DNA of 64,000 nucleotides from NCBI GenBank assembly GCA_943370385.1, contig CALRQT020000011.1:1-64000 (forward strand). The letters run 5' to 3'. Positions 14,734 to 23,600 of the stretch are shown here, piece by piece. How positions within the stretch are numbered: the stretch's first letter is position 1; each line of letters opens with the position of its first letter. This stretch comes from BAIKAL-G1 sp943370385 (GTDB taxonomy: Bacteria; Cyanobacteriota; Cyanobacteriia; PCC-6307; Cyanobiaceae). The notes beneath the pieces were generated by a model. It was not told where the DNA came from and did no database searches. It was given only the letters and a program-made list of their open reading frames with translations. The position numbers and the translations under genes are program-made.

Positions 14734-16892
14734 AAGGGCGCAGCCGCCAGCTGCTGGTCGCCGGCCTCTGGGCCGCCGGCATCGGCGGAGTGGTGGCCGT
14801 GGGTCAGTCCCTGCTGGTGCAGAGCTTCGACAAGCTCCTCCCCGATGTGCGCCACATCAATTCCTTCAACCGGCCGGGCACGGTCACGGTGCTGTCAGCC
14901 GATGGCCAGGTCATCCAGAAACTGGGGCCCGCCACCCGCGACAAAGTGGCCAGTGGCCAGATGCCAGAGCTGGTCAAACGGGCCTTCATCGCCGCCGAAG
15001 ATCGGCGCTTCTACCAACACGACGGCATCGACCTGGTCGGCATCGGCCGGGCCGTGGTGCGCAACGTGACCCGCCGCTCCTTTGAAGAGGGGGCTAGCAC
15101 CATCACCCAGCAGCTGGCCCGCACCGTCTTCCTCAGCCAGGACCGCACGATCACCCGCAAGCTCGAAGAGGCGGCCCTGGCCGGCAAACTCGAGCGCCAG
15201 CTCAGCAAGGAGCAGATCCTTGAGCAATATCTCAACTACGTGTATTTGGGCTCCGGCGCCTACGGCGTGGCCGATGCGGCCTGGATCTACTTCTCGAAAA
15301 CTCCAGCAGACCTCACCCTGCCCGAGGCGGCCCTGATCGCCGGCCTGCCGCCCGCTCCCTCGGTCTATTCGCCGCTGGTGAATCCCGACCTGGCCCTGCA
15401 GCGGCGCCGGATCGTGCTCAGGCGCATGCGCGAAGCCGGCTTCATCGACGATCGTCAGCAGCTCGAGGCCCTAGCCGCGCCGCTAACACTCAAACCGGCG
15501 GTGCCCAAGTATTGGGAGAGCCGGGCGCCCTACTTCACCAGCTGGGTGGCCCAGGAGCTGCCCAAGGTGCTCACCCCCGAACAACTGGAGGTGGGAGGAC
15601 TAACGATCCGCAGCAGCCTCAACTTGGCCTGGCAGGACCAGGCCCAGAAGATTATTGATTCCCATACCCCTGGCGCCATGCAGGGGGCCCTGATCTCGAT
15701 GGAGCCAGGGACGGGCCTGGTGCGGGCACTGGTGGGCGGCAAGGATTACAACAAGAGCCAGTTCAACCGGGCCGTCCAGGCCCTGCGCTCCCCGGGCTCC
15801 ACCTTCAAGCTGTTTGTGTATCTCACGGCCCTTCAACAGGGCATGAAGCCCGAGGACATCGTGGTGGATGAACCGCGTTGTTTTGCCGGCTATTGCCCGA
15901 AAAACTTCAGCAACCGCTTCATGGGGCGCATTCCGATGTGGGTGGCGATGCAGAACTCCCTCAACGTGGTGGCGGTGGGGCTGCTGCAGAAGGTGGGGTT
16001 TGACCCGGTGATCGCCACGGCCCGCAGCCTGGGCATCACCCGGCCCCTGGGGCGCTTCTACCCGATGGCGATCGGTGCCTACGAGCAGACCGTGCTCGAC
16101 ATGACAGCCGCCTACGCGGCGATTACCAACCGGGGCGTTTACGTGGCCCCGACGCCGTTTGAGGAAATCCTCGGCCCCAATGGGGACCTGCTCTGGAGCC
16201 GCCGCGTCGATGGGGACCGGGGCCGCCGGGCCGTGGCCAGCCCCCTGGCCGACGCCATGGTCTGGATGCAGCAACAGGTGGTGAAGGGCGGCACCGGCGG
16301 CGGCGCTGCCCTGGCCGACCGGCCCGTGGCCGGCAAGACCGGCACGTCCGAATCCGGCCGGGATCTGTGGTTTATCGGCTCGATCCCCCAGCTCACCACG
16401 GCCGTGTGGCTTGGCTACGACGACAGCCGCGAGACCCGCAGCACCAGCGTGCTCGCCACCTACGCCTGGCACGACTACATGGCCCCGATCGTCAAGGACC
16501 TGCCGGTGCTGAAGTTCCCGCCCAAGCCCGTGCTCACCACCACCTTCCAGCCGCTGCCCAAGCCCCGCCCGGTGGTGCCAAACCAGCCGGACGCCCTCCC
16601 CAATCCGCTCCCCGGGGAGCGCCCCGATTCGTCCCCCAGCCCAGGGGAAGGCGGCCTCCCATCCCCCACCGCTGGCGAGGGATTCCCCAGCGGTGGCAGT
16701 GGTTCCGCGGGCGGCCCGGCGACGGCACCCAGTGGCGGCGGCCAAGGCACCCGCCCGGCGCCGAACCCCGGGTCCAGTCGCCTGCCGTCGCTGCCGCCCA
16801 GCCTGCCGAGCCCCAGCCGCGGGCCCCTCACCGCCCCGCCGCCCCTCTCCAGCCCCTCGGCCGCCCCCACGGCGCCGCCGCCCCTGCCCTAA
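14730..16892 (+). CDS. Class A penicillin-binding protein (PBP1A-like)
   Basis: 720 residues, starting at a GTG that overlaps the chlG stop. One N-terminal membrane anchor precedes a GT51 glycosyltransferase domain (FIAAEDRRFYQHDGID, STITQQLAR, RKLEEAALAGKLERQLSKEQ, EQYLNYVYLGSGAYGV). A transpeptidase domain follows with SxxK in SPGSTFK, SxN in NSLN and the KTG box in AGKTGTSES. It synthesises and cross-links peptidoglycan. The last ~115 residues are a Pro/Ser/Gly-rich disordered tail with repeat-like PSPGEG/PTAGEG units. Function of the tail is unknown. Confidence 0.93.
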   Translation: MKGRSRQLLVAGLWAAGIGGVVAVGQSLLVQSFDKLLPDVRHINSFNRPGTVTVLSADGQVIQKLGPATRDKVASGQMPELVKRAFIAAEDRRFYQHDGIDLVGIGRAVVRNVTRRSFEEGASTITQQLARTVFLSQDRTITRKLEEAALAGKLERQLSKEQILEQYLNYVYLGSGAYGVADAAWIYFSKTPADLTLPEAALIAGLPPAPSVYSPLVNPDLALQRRRIVLRRMREAGFIDDRQQLEALAAPLTLKPAVPKYWESRAPYFTSWVAQELPKVLTPEQLEVGGLTIRSSLNLAWQDQAQKIIDSHTPGAMQGALISMEPGTGLVRALVGGKDYNKSQFNRAVQALRSPGSTFKLFVYLTALQQGMKPEDIVVDEPRCFAGYCPKNFSNRFMGRIPMWVAMQNSLNVVAVGLLQKVGFDPVIATARSLGITRPLGRFYPMAIGAYEQTVLDMTAAYAAITNRGVYVAPTPFEEILGPNGDLLWSRRVDGDRGRRAVASPLADAMVWMQQQVVKGGTGGGAALADRPVAGKTGTSESGRDLWFIGSIPQLTTAVWLGYDDSRETRSTSVLATYAWHDYMAPIVKDLPVLKFPPKPVLTTTFQPLPKPRPVVPNQPDALPNPLPGERPDSSPSPGEGGLPSPTAGEGFPSGGSGSAGGPATAPSGGGQGTRPAPNPGSSRLPSLPPSLPSPSRGPLTAPPPLSSPSAAPTAPPPLP

Positions 16893-16915
16893 GGGCCTGG
16901 CCCCTTCAGCCCGGT

Positions 16916-18484
16916 TTAGGCCGGCGCCTGCAGGGCTGCGGCAAAGAAACCGTCGCCTCCGGTTGGATCGCCCCCTGGCCCAGGGGCTTGGTCCTGCGGG
17001 CCAGCCGCTTCGCCCGCCGGGCCCTGACCCGGCCACAGCTGCCAGCTCTCCAGCAGGCGCCAGTGGGGGTGGGCGGCCAGGAAGGCGGCGATCAGCTCGC
17101 CGTTTTCGCGGGGGTGCACGGTGCAGGTGGCATACACCATCCGGCCGCCGGGTCGCAGCAGGGGCGCCAGGCCCTCCAGTAGCTGGCGTTGCAACAGCAC
17201 CAGGTCGTCGATGGCGGCGGGCCCAATCCGCCAGCGGGCATCGGCGTGGCGGGCCAGGGTGCCCAGGCCCGAGCAGGGGGCATCCACCAGGATCCGGTCA
17301 AATCCGCCCTGCCACCAGGCGTCATCGCCGGCGGTCGCTAGCGGGGCGCGGGCTTCCAGCTCGTTCGCCCCTTGGCTTTGGCCGGGCTCGGGATCGGCCT
17401 GGGTTGGCTCGGGCCGGCTGGCCAGGTGGGTGCCATCGCCGACGCGGGTTTGGATGCAGGTGAGGCCCAGGCGCTCGAGGTTGCGGCCGACCCGCTGCAG
17501 GCGGGCGCCACTGCGGTCGAGGGCCACCACCTCGCCCCGGTCGCCCATGAGCTCGGCCAGGTGGGTGCTCTTGCCGCCGGGGGCGGCGCAGGCATCGAGG
17601 ATCCGCTCCCCCGGCTGGGGATCGAGCAGGGGGGCGATGCGCTGGGCGGACCGGTCTTGCACGCACCAGCGGCCCTCGGCGTAGCCCGGCAACTGGCGCA
17701 GGTCACCGCTGCGGCCCCCGAGCACCAGGCCTTGGGGCAGGCCGGCTAGGGGCTCGGCCGCCACTCCCGCGGCCCGCAGGTCGGCCAGCAGTTGCTCGCG
17801 GCTGCCCCGCAGGGGATTGCAGCGCAGATCGAGGCTTGGGGGCTGGTTGCAGGCCACGGCAAAGGCCTCGGCCTGGGGGGCCGGTAGCCAGTTCAGGAGG
17901 GCCTGGGCCAGCCAGTCCGGCAGCGACTGGCGCTGGGCGAGGGCCAGGGCCGGATCGGCGGGCAGGGTCAGGCCCCCGCCCGCCTCCTGCTGGCGCAGGA
18001 AGGAGCGCAGCAGGCCATTCACCACCGGAGCCAGCCGGGCCAGGCCGCCGCGCTTGGCCAGTTCCACGCTGGTGCTCACCGCCGCCGAGGCCGGTACCCG
18101 GTCGCTGGCCAGGAGCTGGTACAGGCCCAGGTGCAGCAACCAGCGCAACTTGGGCGGCTGGCGCTCCGCCGGCACCTTGCCGAGCTGGTCGAGCCAGGCA
18201 TCGAGCAGGCGCCGTTGGCGAATCGCCCCGTAGGCCAGTTCCGTGGCCAGGGCCCGGTCCTGGCCCGTCAGAGGTTGGCGTTGCAACTCCCGCTCCAGGG
18301 CGCCATCGGCATAGGCCCCCGCCGCCACGGCTTGCAACACCTGCCAGGCCACCTGGCGCGGCGCCAGACCGATCCCGGCACCGGTCGCCCCGCCGCCGTC
18401 TGTCGCCGCCCTGGCTGCCTCTGGCCGCGCCTGGGAGGATCCCGGTGCCTTGGCGGGATTGGGCCTGGGGGCGGATGGGCTCAA
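16916..18484 (-). CDS. rsmB: 16S rRNA (cytosine-967-C5)-methyltransferase
   Basis: About 522 residues. The N-terminal NusB-like domain (ARQVAWQVLQAV type, TGQDRALATELAYGAIRQRRLLD) is followed by the NOL1/NOP2/Sun methyltransferase domain: LDACAAPGGKSTHLAELMG, VVALDRSGARLQRV, the motif IV catalytic segment VDAPCSGLGTLARHADARW, and the motif VI Cys in VYATCTVHPRENGEL. It methylates C967 of 16S rRNA. The start is uncertain: an ATG at 18601 would overlap the next gene upstream by 71 bases, so a TTG at 18484 or a later codon is more likely. A Gln/Glu/Pro-rich insert sits between motifs. Confidence 0.93.
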   Translation of the reverse strand: MSPSAPRPNPAKAPGSSQARPEAARAATDGGGATGAGIGLAPRQVAWQVLQAVAAGAYADGALERELQRQPLTGQDRALATELAYGAIRQRRLLDAWLDQLGKVPAERQPPKLRWLLHLGLYQLLASDRVPASAAVSTSVELAKRGGLARLAPVVNGLLRSFLRQQEAGGGLTLPADPALALAQRQSLPDWLAQALLNWLPAPQAEAFAVACNQPPSLDLRCNPLRGSREQLLADLRAAGVAAEPLAGLPQGLVLGGRSGDLRQLPGYAEGRWCVQDRSAQRIAPLLDPQPGERILDACAAPGGKSTHLAELMGDRGEVVALDRSGARLQRVGRNLERLGLTCIQTRVGDGTHLASRPEPTQADPEPGQSQGANELEARAPLATAGDDAWWQGGFDRILVDAPCSGLGTLARHADARWRIGPAAIDDLVLLQRQLLEGLAPLLRPGGRMVYATCTVHPRENGELIAAFLAAHPHWRLLESWQLWPGQGPAGEAAGPQDQAPGPGGDPTGGDGFFAAALQAPA

Positions 18485-18530
18485 AGGCTCATGGATTGCG
18501 TTGTCTCCACAGCTAGCGCCCCAGGGGCCG

Positions 18531-18881
18531 TCAGGGGGCCTGATCGGCCGGCTGCCAGCGATGGGCTGCCAGGGGCAGCCGGCCATCGGCCGCCACGGCA
18601 ATGCCTTCGGCCAGCAGCAGCTCCCGCTGGATCCAGTCCGACCCCTGACGGGAAGGATCCATGCTGATCCGCCCCTGGGCGTTCACCACCCGCTGCCAGG
18701 GCACGGCTGAGGGCAGGGGCAGGCGCCGCAGGGCCCAGCCCACCTGGCGGGCCCAGCCATAGGCGCCGAGCAGCTCGGCGATCTGGCCGTAGGTGGCCAG
18801 TCGCCCTGCTGGGATCAGCGCCACCAGGGCGTAAACCCGCTGGTCAAAGGACAGGGCCTGGTCCGGCGGGGGCTCAACCAT
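18531..18881 (-). CDS. Alkyltransferase-like protein (ATL), MGMT family
   Basis: 116 residues from MVEPPPDQALSFDQRVYALV. The MGMT-type winged helix DNA-binding fold is visible: IPAGRLATYGQIAELLGAYG, then ARQVGWALRRLP with the Arg finger. The active-site motif that reads PCHRV in O6-methylguanine methyltransferases is PWQRVVNAQGRIS here, so the acceptor Cys is Trp and the following His is Gln. Family knowledge: ATL proteins bind O6-alkylguanine without transferring the alkyl group and recruit nucleotide-excision repair. A longer start at 18977 exists but adds no conserved sequence. It is divergent from trmH. Confidence 0.88.
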   Translation of the reverse strand: MVEPPPDQALSFDQRVYALVALIPAGRLATYGQIAELLGAYGWARQVGWALRRLPLPSAVPWQRVVNAQGRISMDPSRQGSDWIQRELLLAEGIAVAADGRLPLAAHRWQPADQAP

Positions 18882-18975
18882 GGCTGGGCGGGGCTGGCCG
18901 GCAACGCCCAGGGAGGCCCGCGGCAGGTCCAGGGGCAGGATGCAGCACGCAAGGCCCGCTCCCGGCGATTCCCCC

Positions 18976-19671
18976 ATGCCCCTGCTGCCGAGACGCTACG
19001 AGCGGCTGCGCTCCGTGCTCAACCGCCGCATGGGCGATCTCACCGTGCTGCTGGAGCAGGTGGATAAACCCCACAACCTCTCGGCGATCCTGCGCACCTG
19101 TGATGCGGTGGGGGTGCTGGAGAGCCATGTGGTGAGCCTGCCGGGCCGGCCCAGGATTTTCAACGACACGGCCCTGGGCAGCCAGAAGTGGGTGCCCCTC
19201 CATGCCCACGCCACCACAGAGGAGGCCATTGCCACCCTCAAGGCCCGGGGCTTCCGCCTCTACGGCACCCACCTGAGCCAGGAGGCGATCGACTACCGCG
19301 ACTGCGATTTCACCGGCCCCACCGCCTTCCTGCTGGGGGCAGAGAAATGGGGCCTGAGCGAGGCGGCCGCGGCAGCGGTGGACCAGGCGATCGTGATCCC
19401 GATGACCGGCATGGTGCAGTCGTTGAACGTGTCGGTGGCCACGGCGATCCTGCTGTTTGAGGCCCTGCGCCAACGGCACCGGGCTGGCCTGATCCCTGCG
19501 CAGGGCGAAGGCATCCCCGGCGGGCCCGAGGCCTACGCCCGCATCCTGTTCCGCTGGGCCTACCCCCAGGTGGCCGACTGGTGCGAACGGCAAGGGCGCC
19601 CCTACCCGGCCCTCACCGCCGAAGGCGAAATTGCCGAAGATCTGCCGCGCACCCTGAAGCTGCGCTACTAA
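18976..19671 (+). CDS. trmH: tRNA (guanosine-18-2'-O)-methyltransferase
   Basis: 231 residues from MPLLPRRYERLRSVLNRR. SPOUT-family knotted methyltransferase. The characteristic segments are VDKPHNLSAILRTCDAVGV (motif 1), FLLGAEKWGLSEAAAAA (motif 2) and IPMTGMVQSLNVSVATAILLFE (motif 3). It methylates the ribose of G18 in the tRNA D-loop. Upstream in-frame ATGs (18880, 18940) give Arg-rich leaders unlike the family, so I chose 18976. It is divergent from the ATL gene. Confidence 0.93.
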   Translation: MPLLPRRYERLRSVLNRRMGDLTVLLEQVDKPHNLSAILRTCDAVGVLESHVVSLPGRPRIFNDTALGSQKWVPLHAHATTEEAIATLKARGFRLYGTHLSQEAIDYRDCDFTGPTAFLLGAEKWGLSEAAAAAVDQAIVIPMTGMVQSLNVSVATAILLFEALRQRHRAGLIPAQGEGIPGGPEAYARILFRWAYPQVADWCERQGRPYPALTAEGEIAEDLPRTLKLRY

Positions 19672-19700
19672 GGCGCCTTTCCACGGCCCAGCCCTAGGCC

Positions 19701-19919
19701 TCAGACCTGCTGCCGTTTGCTGGCGCTGGGCAACCACAGGGCCAGGGCGATGCCGGCCAGGTCCAGCCAGAGGAGGCGCCCGAAAATGCTGGCCGCCACT
19801 AAAAACACCAAGCCGATGATGCGCATCAGTAGGCCCACCACGTCATCGCGATTGACCCCGCCCAGCAGGCAGAGCCCAAGGCCGGCTGCCACCAGGATGA
19901 GGGTGATCCCCCAGGGCAT
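19701..19919 (-). CDS. Small membrane protein, unknown
   Basis: 72 residues with three short hydrophobic segments (GITLILVAAGLGLCLLGG, LMRIIGLVFLVAASIFG, LLWLDLAGIALALWLP) separated by NRDDVVG. It ends in a basic SASKRQQV. It is convergent with trmH and has no recognisable partner. Conserved small hydrophobic proteins like this are common in picocyanobacteria, but I cannot name a family. Confidence 0.55.
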   Translation of the reverse strand: MPWGITLILVAAGLGLCLLGGVNRDDVVGLLMRIIGLVFLVAASIFGRLLWLDLAGIALALWLPSASKRQQV

Positions 19920-20226
19920 CGTTTCTAAAACCAGTGGCTCCCAACCCTAGGGGAGGTAGCCGGGGGCTCTGGTTCACTCCAAACATCTCGGCGGCCAGCA
20001 GGATCAGCCAACCGGCCCAGCCCCATGGCGGCAAGACCGACCTGGATAGGCGTGTCAGCAAGAATGCCGCCTTTCACGCCGTCAGGAGGATGGAGATTGA
20101 TCCGGATTGTTAGGTCGGATTTTTCTTTGATTTCACGCTGATTTACATTCAGATTTCAGGTTGAGCTGTTTATTTTTGACCTTGCTTAGTCTTTGTTCTG
20201 GAGCGATATGGGTTGATTGCCTTCAC
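19920..20226. other. Intergenic region, no gene seen
   Basis: About 307 bases between the small membrane gene and the ABC permease. The second half (about 20090-20220) is strikingly AT-rich compared with its surroundings and is rich in T runs. I see no open frame with coding character and no clear hairpin terminator. Confidence 0.5.
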
Positions 20227-21117
20227 TTAAGTGGAGCTAGCTGTAGTTTGCGAGCCAGCGCCACTGAGCCAAGCCTCGAGCCCCTCTCCTAAAAAGGAAA
20301 GGCCCAGCACCAACACAAACATCGCCAAGCCCGGGAACAGGGCCGTCCACCAAATGCCTGTGGGCACGGCGCCCAGGGCCTGCTGCAGGTCACTGCCCCA
20401 TTCGGGGATCGATTCCGGCAGGCCCAGGCCCAGAAAACCAAGCCCACCAAGCACCAACACCGCATCGGCGGCGTTGAGGCTGAGCAGCACGGGCACGGTG
20501 GTGATCACATTGCGAAAGAGGTATCGGCGCAGGATCCAGAGCGGACCGGCCCCGAGGGAGCGGGCCGCTTCCACGAACAACTCCGCTTTGACCTGGGCCG
20601 TTTGGTTGCGCACCACACGGAAATACTGGGGCACGTACACCACACAGAGGGCTGCCGCCGCATTGGGCAACCCCTTCCCCAGCAAAAAGGCCAACACCAC
20701 AGACAGCAACAGCACCGGCAAGGTGTAGAGGGTGTCCATCACCAACACCAAGCCCCGATCTAGCCAGCCGCCCAGGTAGCCACTGAGCATGCCCAAGGGA
20801 ACGCCAATCACCAGGGCCAGCACCAAAGCAAGGGCCACCACCTGGAGGGCCACGCCACTGCCGGCCAGGGTTCGGGAACACACATCCCGGCCAAGCCGGT
20901 CGGTCCCACACCAGTGCTCGAGGGAGGGCGGAGCGTAGATCGGACTCCCAAGCCCCCCCTGGGCATCGCCCAGCAGGCCCCAGTGCCCCAGCAGGGGCGT
21001 GACCACTGCAACAGCTACATAAATTGAAACAATTGCGAGCCCCCAGGCGGCCATCTGGCCCGCAAGCCCAGGAGCAAGCCGTTTCAGCCTAAAAGAACGA
21101 CCCAGGAGCCACTCCAC
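20227..21117 (-). CDS. ABC transporter permease, DppC/OppC type
   Basis: About 296 residues from a GTG at 21117 (a TTG at 21198 is also open). Binding-protein-dependent permease with about six membrane helices. A conserved DppC/OppC N-terminal block is seen: PPSLEHWCGTDRLGRDVCSR. The inner-membrane EAA-like loop is AELFVEAARSLGAGPLWILRRYLFRN. It would import oligopeptides, nickel or a similar solute, but no partner permease, ATPase or binding protein is adjacent, so it is solitary here. Substrate cannot be deduced. A small hairpin GGACC-TTC-GGTCC lies just upstream. Confidence 0.85.
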   Translation of the reverse strand: MEWLLGRSFRLKRLAPGLAGQMAAWGLAIVSIYVAVAVVTPLLGHWGLLGDAQGGLGSPIYAPPSLEHWCGTDRLGRDVCSRTLAGSGVALQVVALALVLALVIGVPLGMLSGYLGGWLDRGLVLVMDTLYTLPVLLLSVVLAFLLGKGLPNAAAALCVVYVPQYFRVVRNQTAQVKAELFVEAARSLGAGPLWILRRYLFRNVITTVPVLLSLNAADAVLVLGGLGFLGLGLPESIPEWGSDLQQALGAVPTGIWWTALFPGLAMFVLVLGLSFLGEGLEAWLSGAGSQTTASST

Positions 21118-21286
21118 AACATGGCCAATCCTAAGTGGGGAGCACGGTTTACGGACCTTCGGTCCAGCCTCGTTCAGAGCGAAGGCCCTCCGCACCAATC
21201 AAAACTGAACCATCCCCCTCAGGGGATTGACATTTTTATGGCTTCCGCGTGTCAGCTTTTGCAGTTTAATCAATCTAGCGCCTCGG

Positions 21287-21316
21287 TTGACCAAGGTGCT
21301 AGGCCGGGGTTATATT
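21287..21316 (+). promoter_or_regulatory. Sigma70-type promoter of pilin gene
   Basis: TTGACC (21287-21292) and TATATT (21311-21316) are separated by 18 bases and end 28 bases before the pilin ATG at 21345. Both boxes are near consensus for the housekeeping sigma factor. The local sequence is AT-rich for this genome. Confidence 0.6.
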
Positions 21317-21344
21317 GGAGCAGATCTGAAGCATTCGTGCTCCC

Positions 21345-21788
21345 ATGACCTCTATCACCAAGTCCCAGCTGCTCAGGCGGCTCTCCAGCCGTCAAGGCGC
21401 CCTGAGCAAGGGCTTCACCCTTGTTGAGCTCATGATCGTGGTGGCGATCATCGGCATTCTCTCGGCCGTGGCCCTGCCCCAGTACCTCAATGTGCGCAAC
21501 AAGTCCGATGCCAAGACGAAAATCGCAGAGGCCGTCGGCTTTGCCAACGAATGTGCATCCTTGCAAATTGAGGCCGATTCCGTAGGAACAACTGTGCAAA
21601 ATCCCGGAGGGACCGCAGTTACTTGTGGAGGGACTTTGACCGCACAAACTATTGATTCCAAGGCTTATACCGCAATAACCGGCCAGACCTATAATTGTTT
21701 AGGGACAACAATTGGTGCTACTAATGTTAGGGTGCGCCTTAGTGTGTCCACGGCTGGAGTTGTTACTTGTGCTGGCAGAACAACCTAA
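21345..21788 (+). CDS. Type IV major pilin-like protein
   Basis: 147 residues. A basic leader ends in SKG, then the class III cleavage site G|FTLVELMIVVAIIGILSAVAL with Glu at mature position 5. This is the classic type IVa pilin N-terminal helix. The globular part is Thr/Gly-rich with four Cys (ANECASL, AVTCGG, YNCLG, VTCAG) that could form two disulfides. Prepilins are processed by PilD and assembled into pili for motility, adhesion or DNA uptake. It has its own promoter and is followed by four minor-pilin-like genes on the same strand. The name PilA is plausible but paralogues exist. Confidence 0.92.
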   Translation: MTSITKSQLLRRLSSRQGALSKGFTLVELMIVVAIIGILSAVALPQYLNVRNKSDAKTKIAEAVGFANECASLQIEADSVGTTVQNPGGTAVTCGGTLTAQTIDSKAYTAITGQTYNCLGTTIGATNVRVRLSVSTAGVVTCAGRTT

Positions 21789-22086
21789 TTAGATCAGCTT
21801 TCATCTATTTTTCTAGTCTTTTTGAGATGCTTGCTCCCTCATTCAGGATCAGGCATCTGTTCTTTATTCTTTTTGTTTGTTTCAAGTAGAAGTTTTTGAG
21901 TACAAGCCTTTTAGGTGATCCAGGGAAATTCACCAAGTATTATGCTGTATCAATTGTTTAATTTTGCTACTATATGCTAATATCCACTTATGCTTGTTGC
22001 CAAAGCCGTTAGCTTTATGTTTGCAATCTTTTTTTAATCATGCATTCGTTCTTTTAATTGCCTGTCACCTGCTTCTAGTATTGGCT

Positions 22087-22983
22087 ATGGGATTCTACTT
22101 TAGAAGCAACCGGCTGCGGAGCAGCTCCTCCCAGCCAGTCCATTCTTCGGCACGAAGAGCCCTTGTAAGGTTGGTGCGGAATCGGAGCAATCTTCGCCAG
22201 GGCCTGGCATCTGGGGGGTTTGCCATGCTGCTGATTCTTCTGCTTGTGCTCACGGTTTTAACGACCACCATGTCGCTCACAAGCCGGACCACTTCCGGAA
22301 TGGCGATGAATAGCGTGCAAGGCAGGATGCGATTGGCTAGGGATGCGGCTGAGAACGGCCTGGTGATTTCAATTGGCGAGCTGAATAAGCCTTCTAATCG
22401 GATGCTGGTGGGATCAGTCCCTTTGAATCATTGGGCAACCAATGATTTCCGCGTTGTTACCGATGGCAACAATGTGACAGTTGCGCCTAATGCCGTTATA
22501 TATCCAAGAAACTGTATGATTTTTACCAATGAAACTCCGTGGGATCGCGTTTATCGGATTACTGAAGAAGCCCTTTTGTTTGCGCCAAATAATCCGCCCC
22601 GACGGATTATGCGTGATTCAGATAATGACCAGTATTTTAGGGTGCTGGGTATTCAACTAACAGACGCAGCACGTAATCCTATTAATCGAGAAACAGGCGT
22701 GGCTCCAAATAATGCCTTTAGTTTTTTGACGATGACAGTGGAGGGGATTTACAGTGCGGCTGTGGCCCCCACCACTGCTAATCCGAATCCTCAAAATTCA
22801 GTTCATTATACCGTACAGCAGGAATACCAATTGGCGCCTCGTTGTTGCAGTACCAATCGATATCCAGTTGATGAGGGTAATACACAACCTGCCTGCAATG
22901 CTGCAGGTTTGGGTGGAAATTTTAAGCCAGAATGGATGGCAAGGAGTATTTCGCAAGCAGGTATTTTTAAAACTAATCAGTAG
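22087..22983 (+). CDS. PilX-like pilus assembly protein
   Basis: About 298 residues from the ATG at 22087; a TTG at 21964 would add 41 hydrophobic residues of doubtful reality. A basic N-terminus leads to GGFAMLLILLLVLTVLTTTMS, followed by ARDAAENGLVIS. This is the arrangement of PilX/PilX_N minor pilins, which lack a strict Glu5. The C-terminal half has Cys pairs (RCCS, PACN). It probably belongs to the pilus initiation complex with the three genes downstream. Its base composition is much more AT-rich than the flanking core genes. Confidence 0.65.
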   Translation: MGFYFRSNRLRSSSSQPVHSSARRALVRLVRNRSNLRQGLASGGFAMLLILLLVLTVLTTTMSLTSRTTSGMAMNSVQGRMRLARDAAENGLVISIGELNKPSNRMLVGSVPLNHWATNDFRVVTDGNNVTVAPNAVIYPRNCMIFTNETPWDRVYRITEEALLFAPNNPPRRIMRDSDNDQYFRVLGIQLTDAARNPINRETGVAPNNAFSFLTMTVEGIYSAAVAPTTANPNPQNSVHYTVQQEYQLAPRCCSTNRYPVDEGNTQPACNAAGLGGNFKPEWMARSISQAGIFKTNQ

Positions 22984-22988
22984 TAGCC

Positions 22989-23600
22989 ATGCGATCTCTT
23001 TTTCGGCAACAAAATTACTCTTACGGAAAGGCTATTCAAGCTGGCTTTTTGCCAGCCCATGGATTCAGCCTGATTGAGCCGATTGTAGCGGCGGCTTTAA
23101 CTGCGATTGTGCTTGCCCAGATTGCCTCCCTATTCGATGTCAGCAGGCGAGCTATTGTGTTCTCCAGTCAAATTGATGAAGCCGATAGGGATATCCATCT
23201 TGCCCTTGACGTAACACGTGAAGCAATTGCGAATTACAATTGGTGTGTTAATGGGGGGGCTGTCAATGACACTTGTAATGGAATGACGCCTCTTAATAAA
23301 GTCGCATTCTATAATCCACCGCAGGCTAATTTGCAGGCATTTCAAAATGCATGCAGGGTTGACTCAGAGCACCAAGCCGATAGGGATCCGGTCACGAGAA
23401 GCCTTAATACTTACATTAATAACACTCTTTCCGGTCAGTCAATTGTCAATAATGTGACAATAAGGGTGATTGAAATGGATTCGAAAGAGATCCATCGCTT
23501 TAAAACGATGTTCTCGAGGACAATCCAAACGCCCTATGGGAATCGAACTCTTACACGAGGCTTTTATCTCATTCCACCAGTTGCTTTGTGGTGCCCATGA
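22989..23600 (+). CDS. Minor pilin with type III prepilin signal
   Basis: 203 residues. Leader MRSLFRQQNYSYGKAIQAGF continues to the cleavage site HG|FSLIEPIVAAALTAIVLAQI, with Glu5 followed by an unusual Pro6. The body contains several Cys and a DEADRDIHLALDV-like amphipathic segment, as in PilW/GspJ-type pseudopilins. It begins five bases after the PilX-like gene and overlaps the next gene by four bases (ATGA at 23597). It probably primes or caps the pilus fibre. Confidence 0.75.
   Translation: MRSLFRQQNYSYGKAIQAGFLPAHGFSLIEPIVAAALTAIVLAQIASLFDVSRRAIVFSSQIDEADRDIHLALDVTREAIANYNWCVNGGAVNDTCNGMTPLNKVAFYNPPQANLQAFQNACRVDSEHQADRDPVTRSLNTYINNTLSGQSIVNNVTIRVIEMDSKEIHRFKTMFSRTIQTPYGNRTLTRGFYLIPPVALWCP

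Noticed and set aside
15600..17036. Long open frame antisense to the PBP gene
   Set aside because: The product is repetitive and matches no family, while the sense strand has all PBP catalytic motifs.
18882..18977. Longer N-terminus for the ATL protein (start 18977)
   Set aside because: The extra residues are not family-like, contain no domain and would overlap the divergent trmH start.
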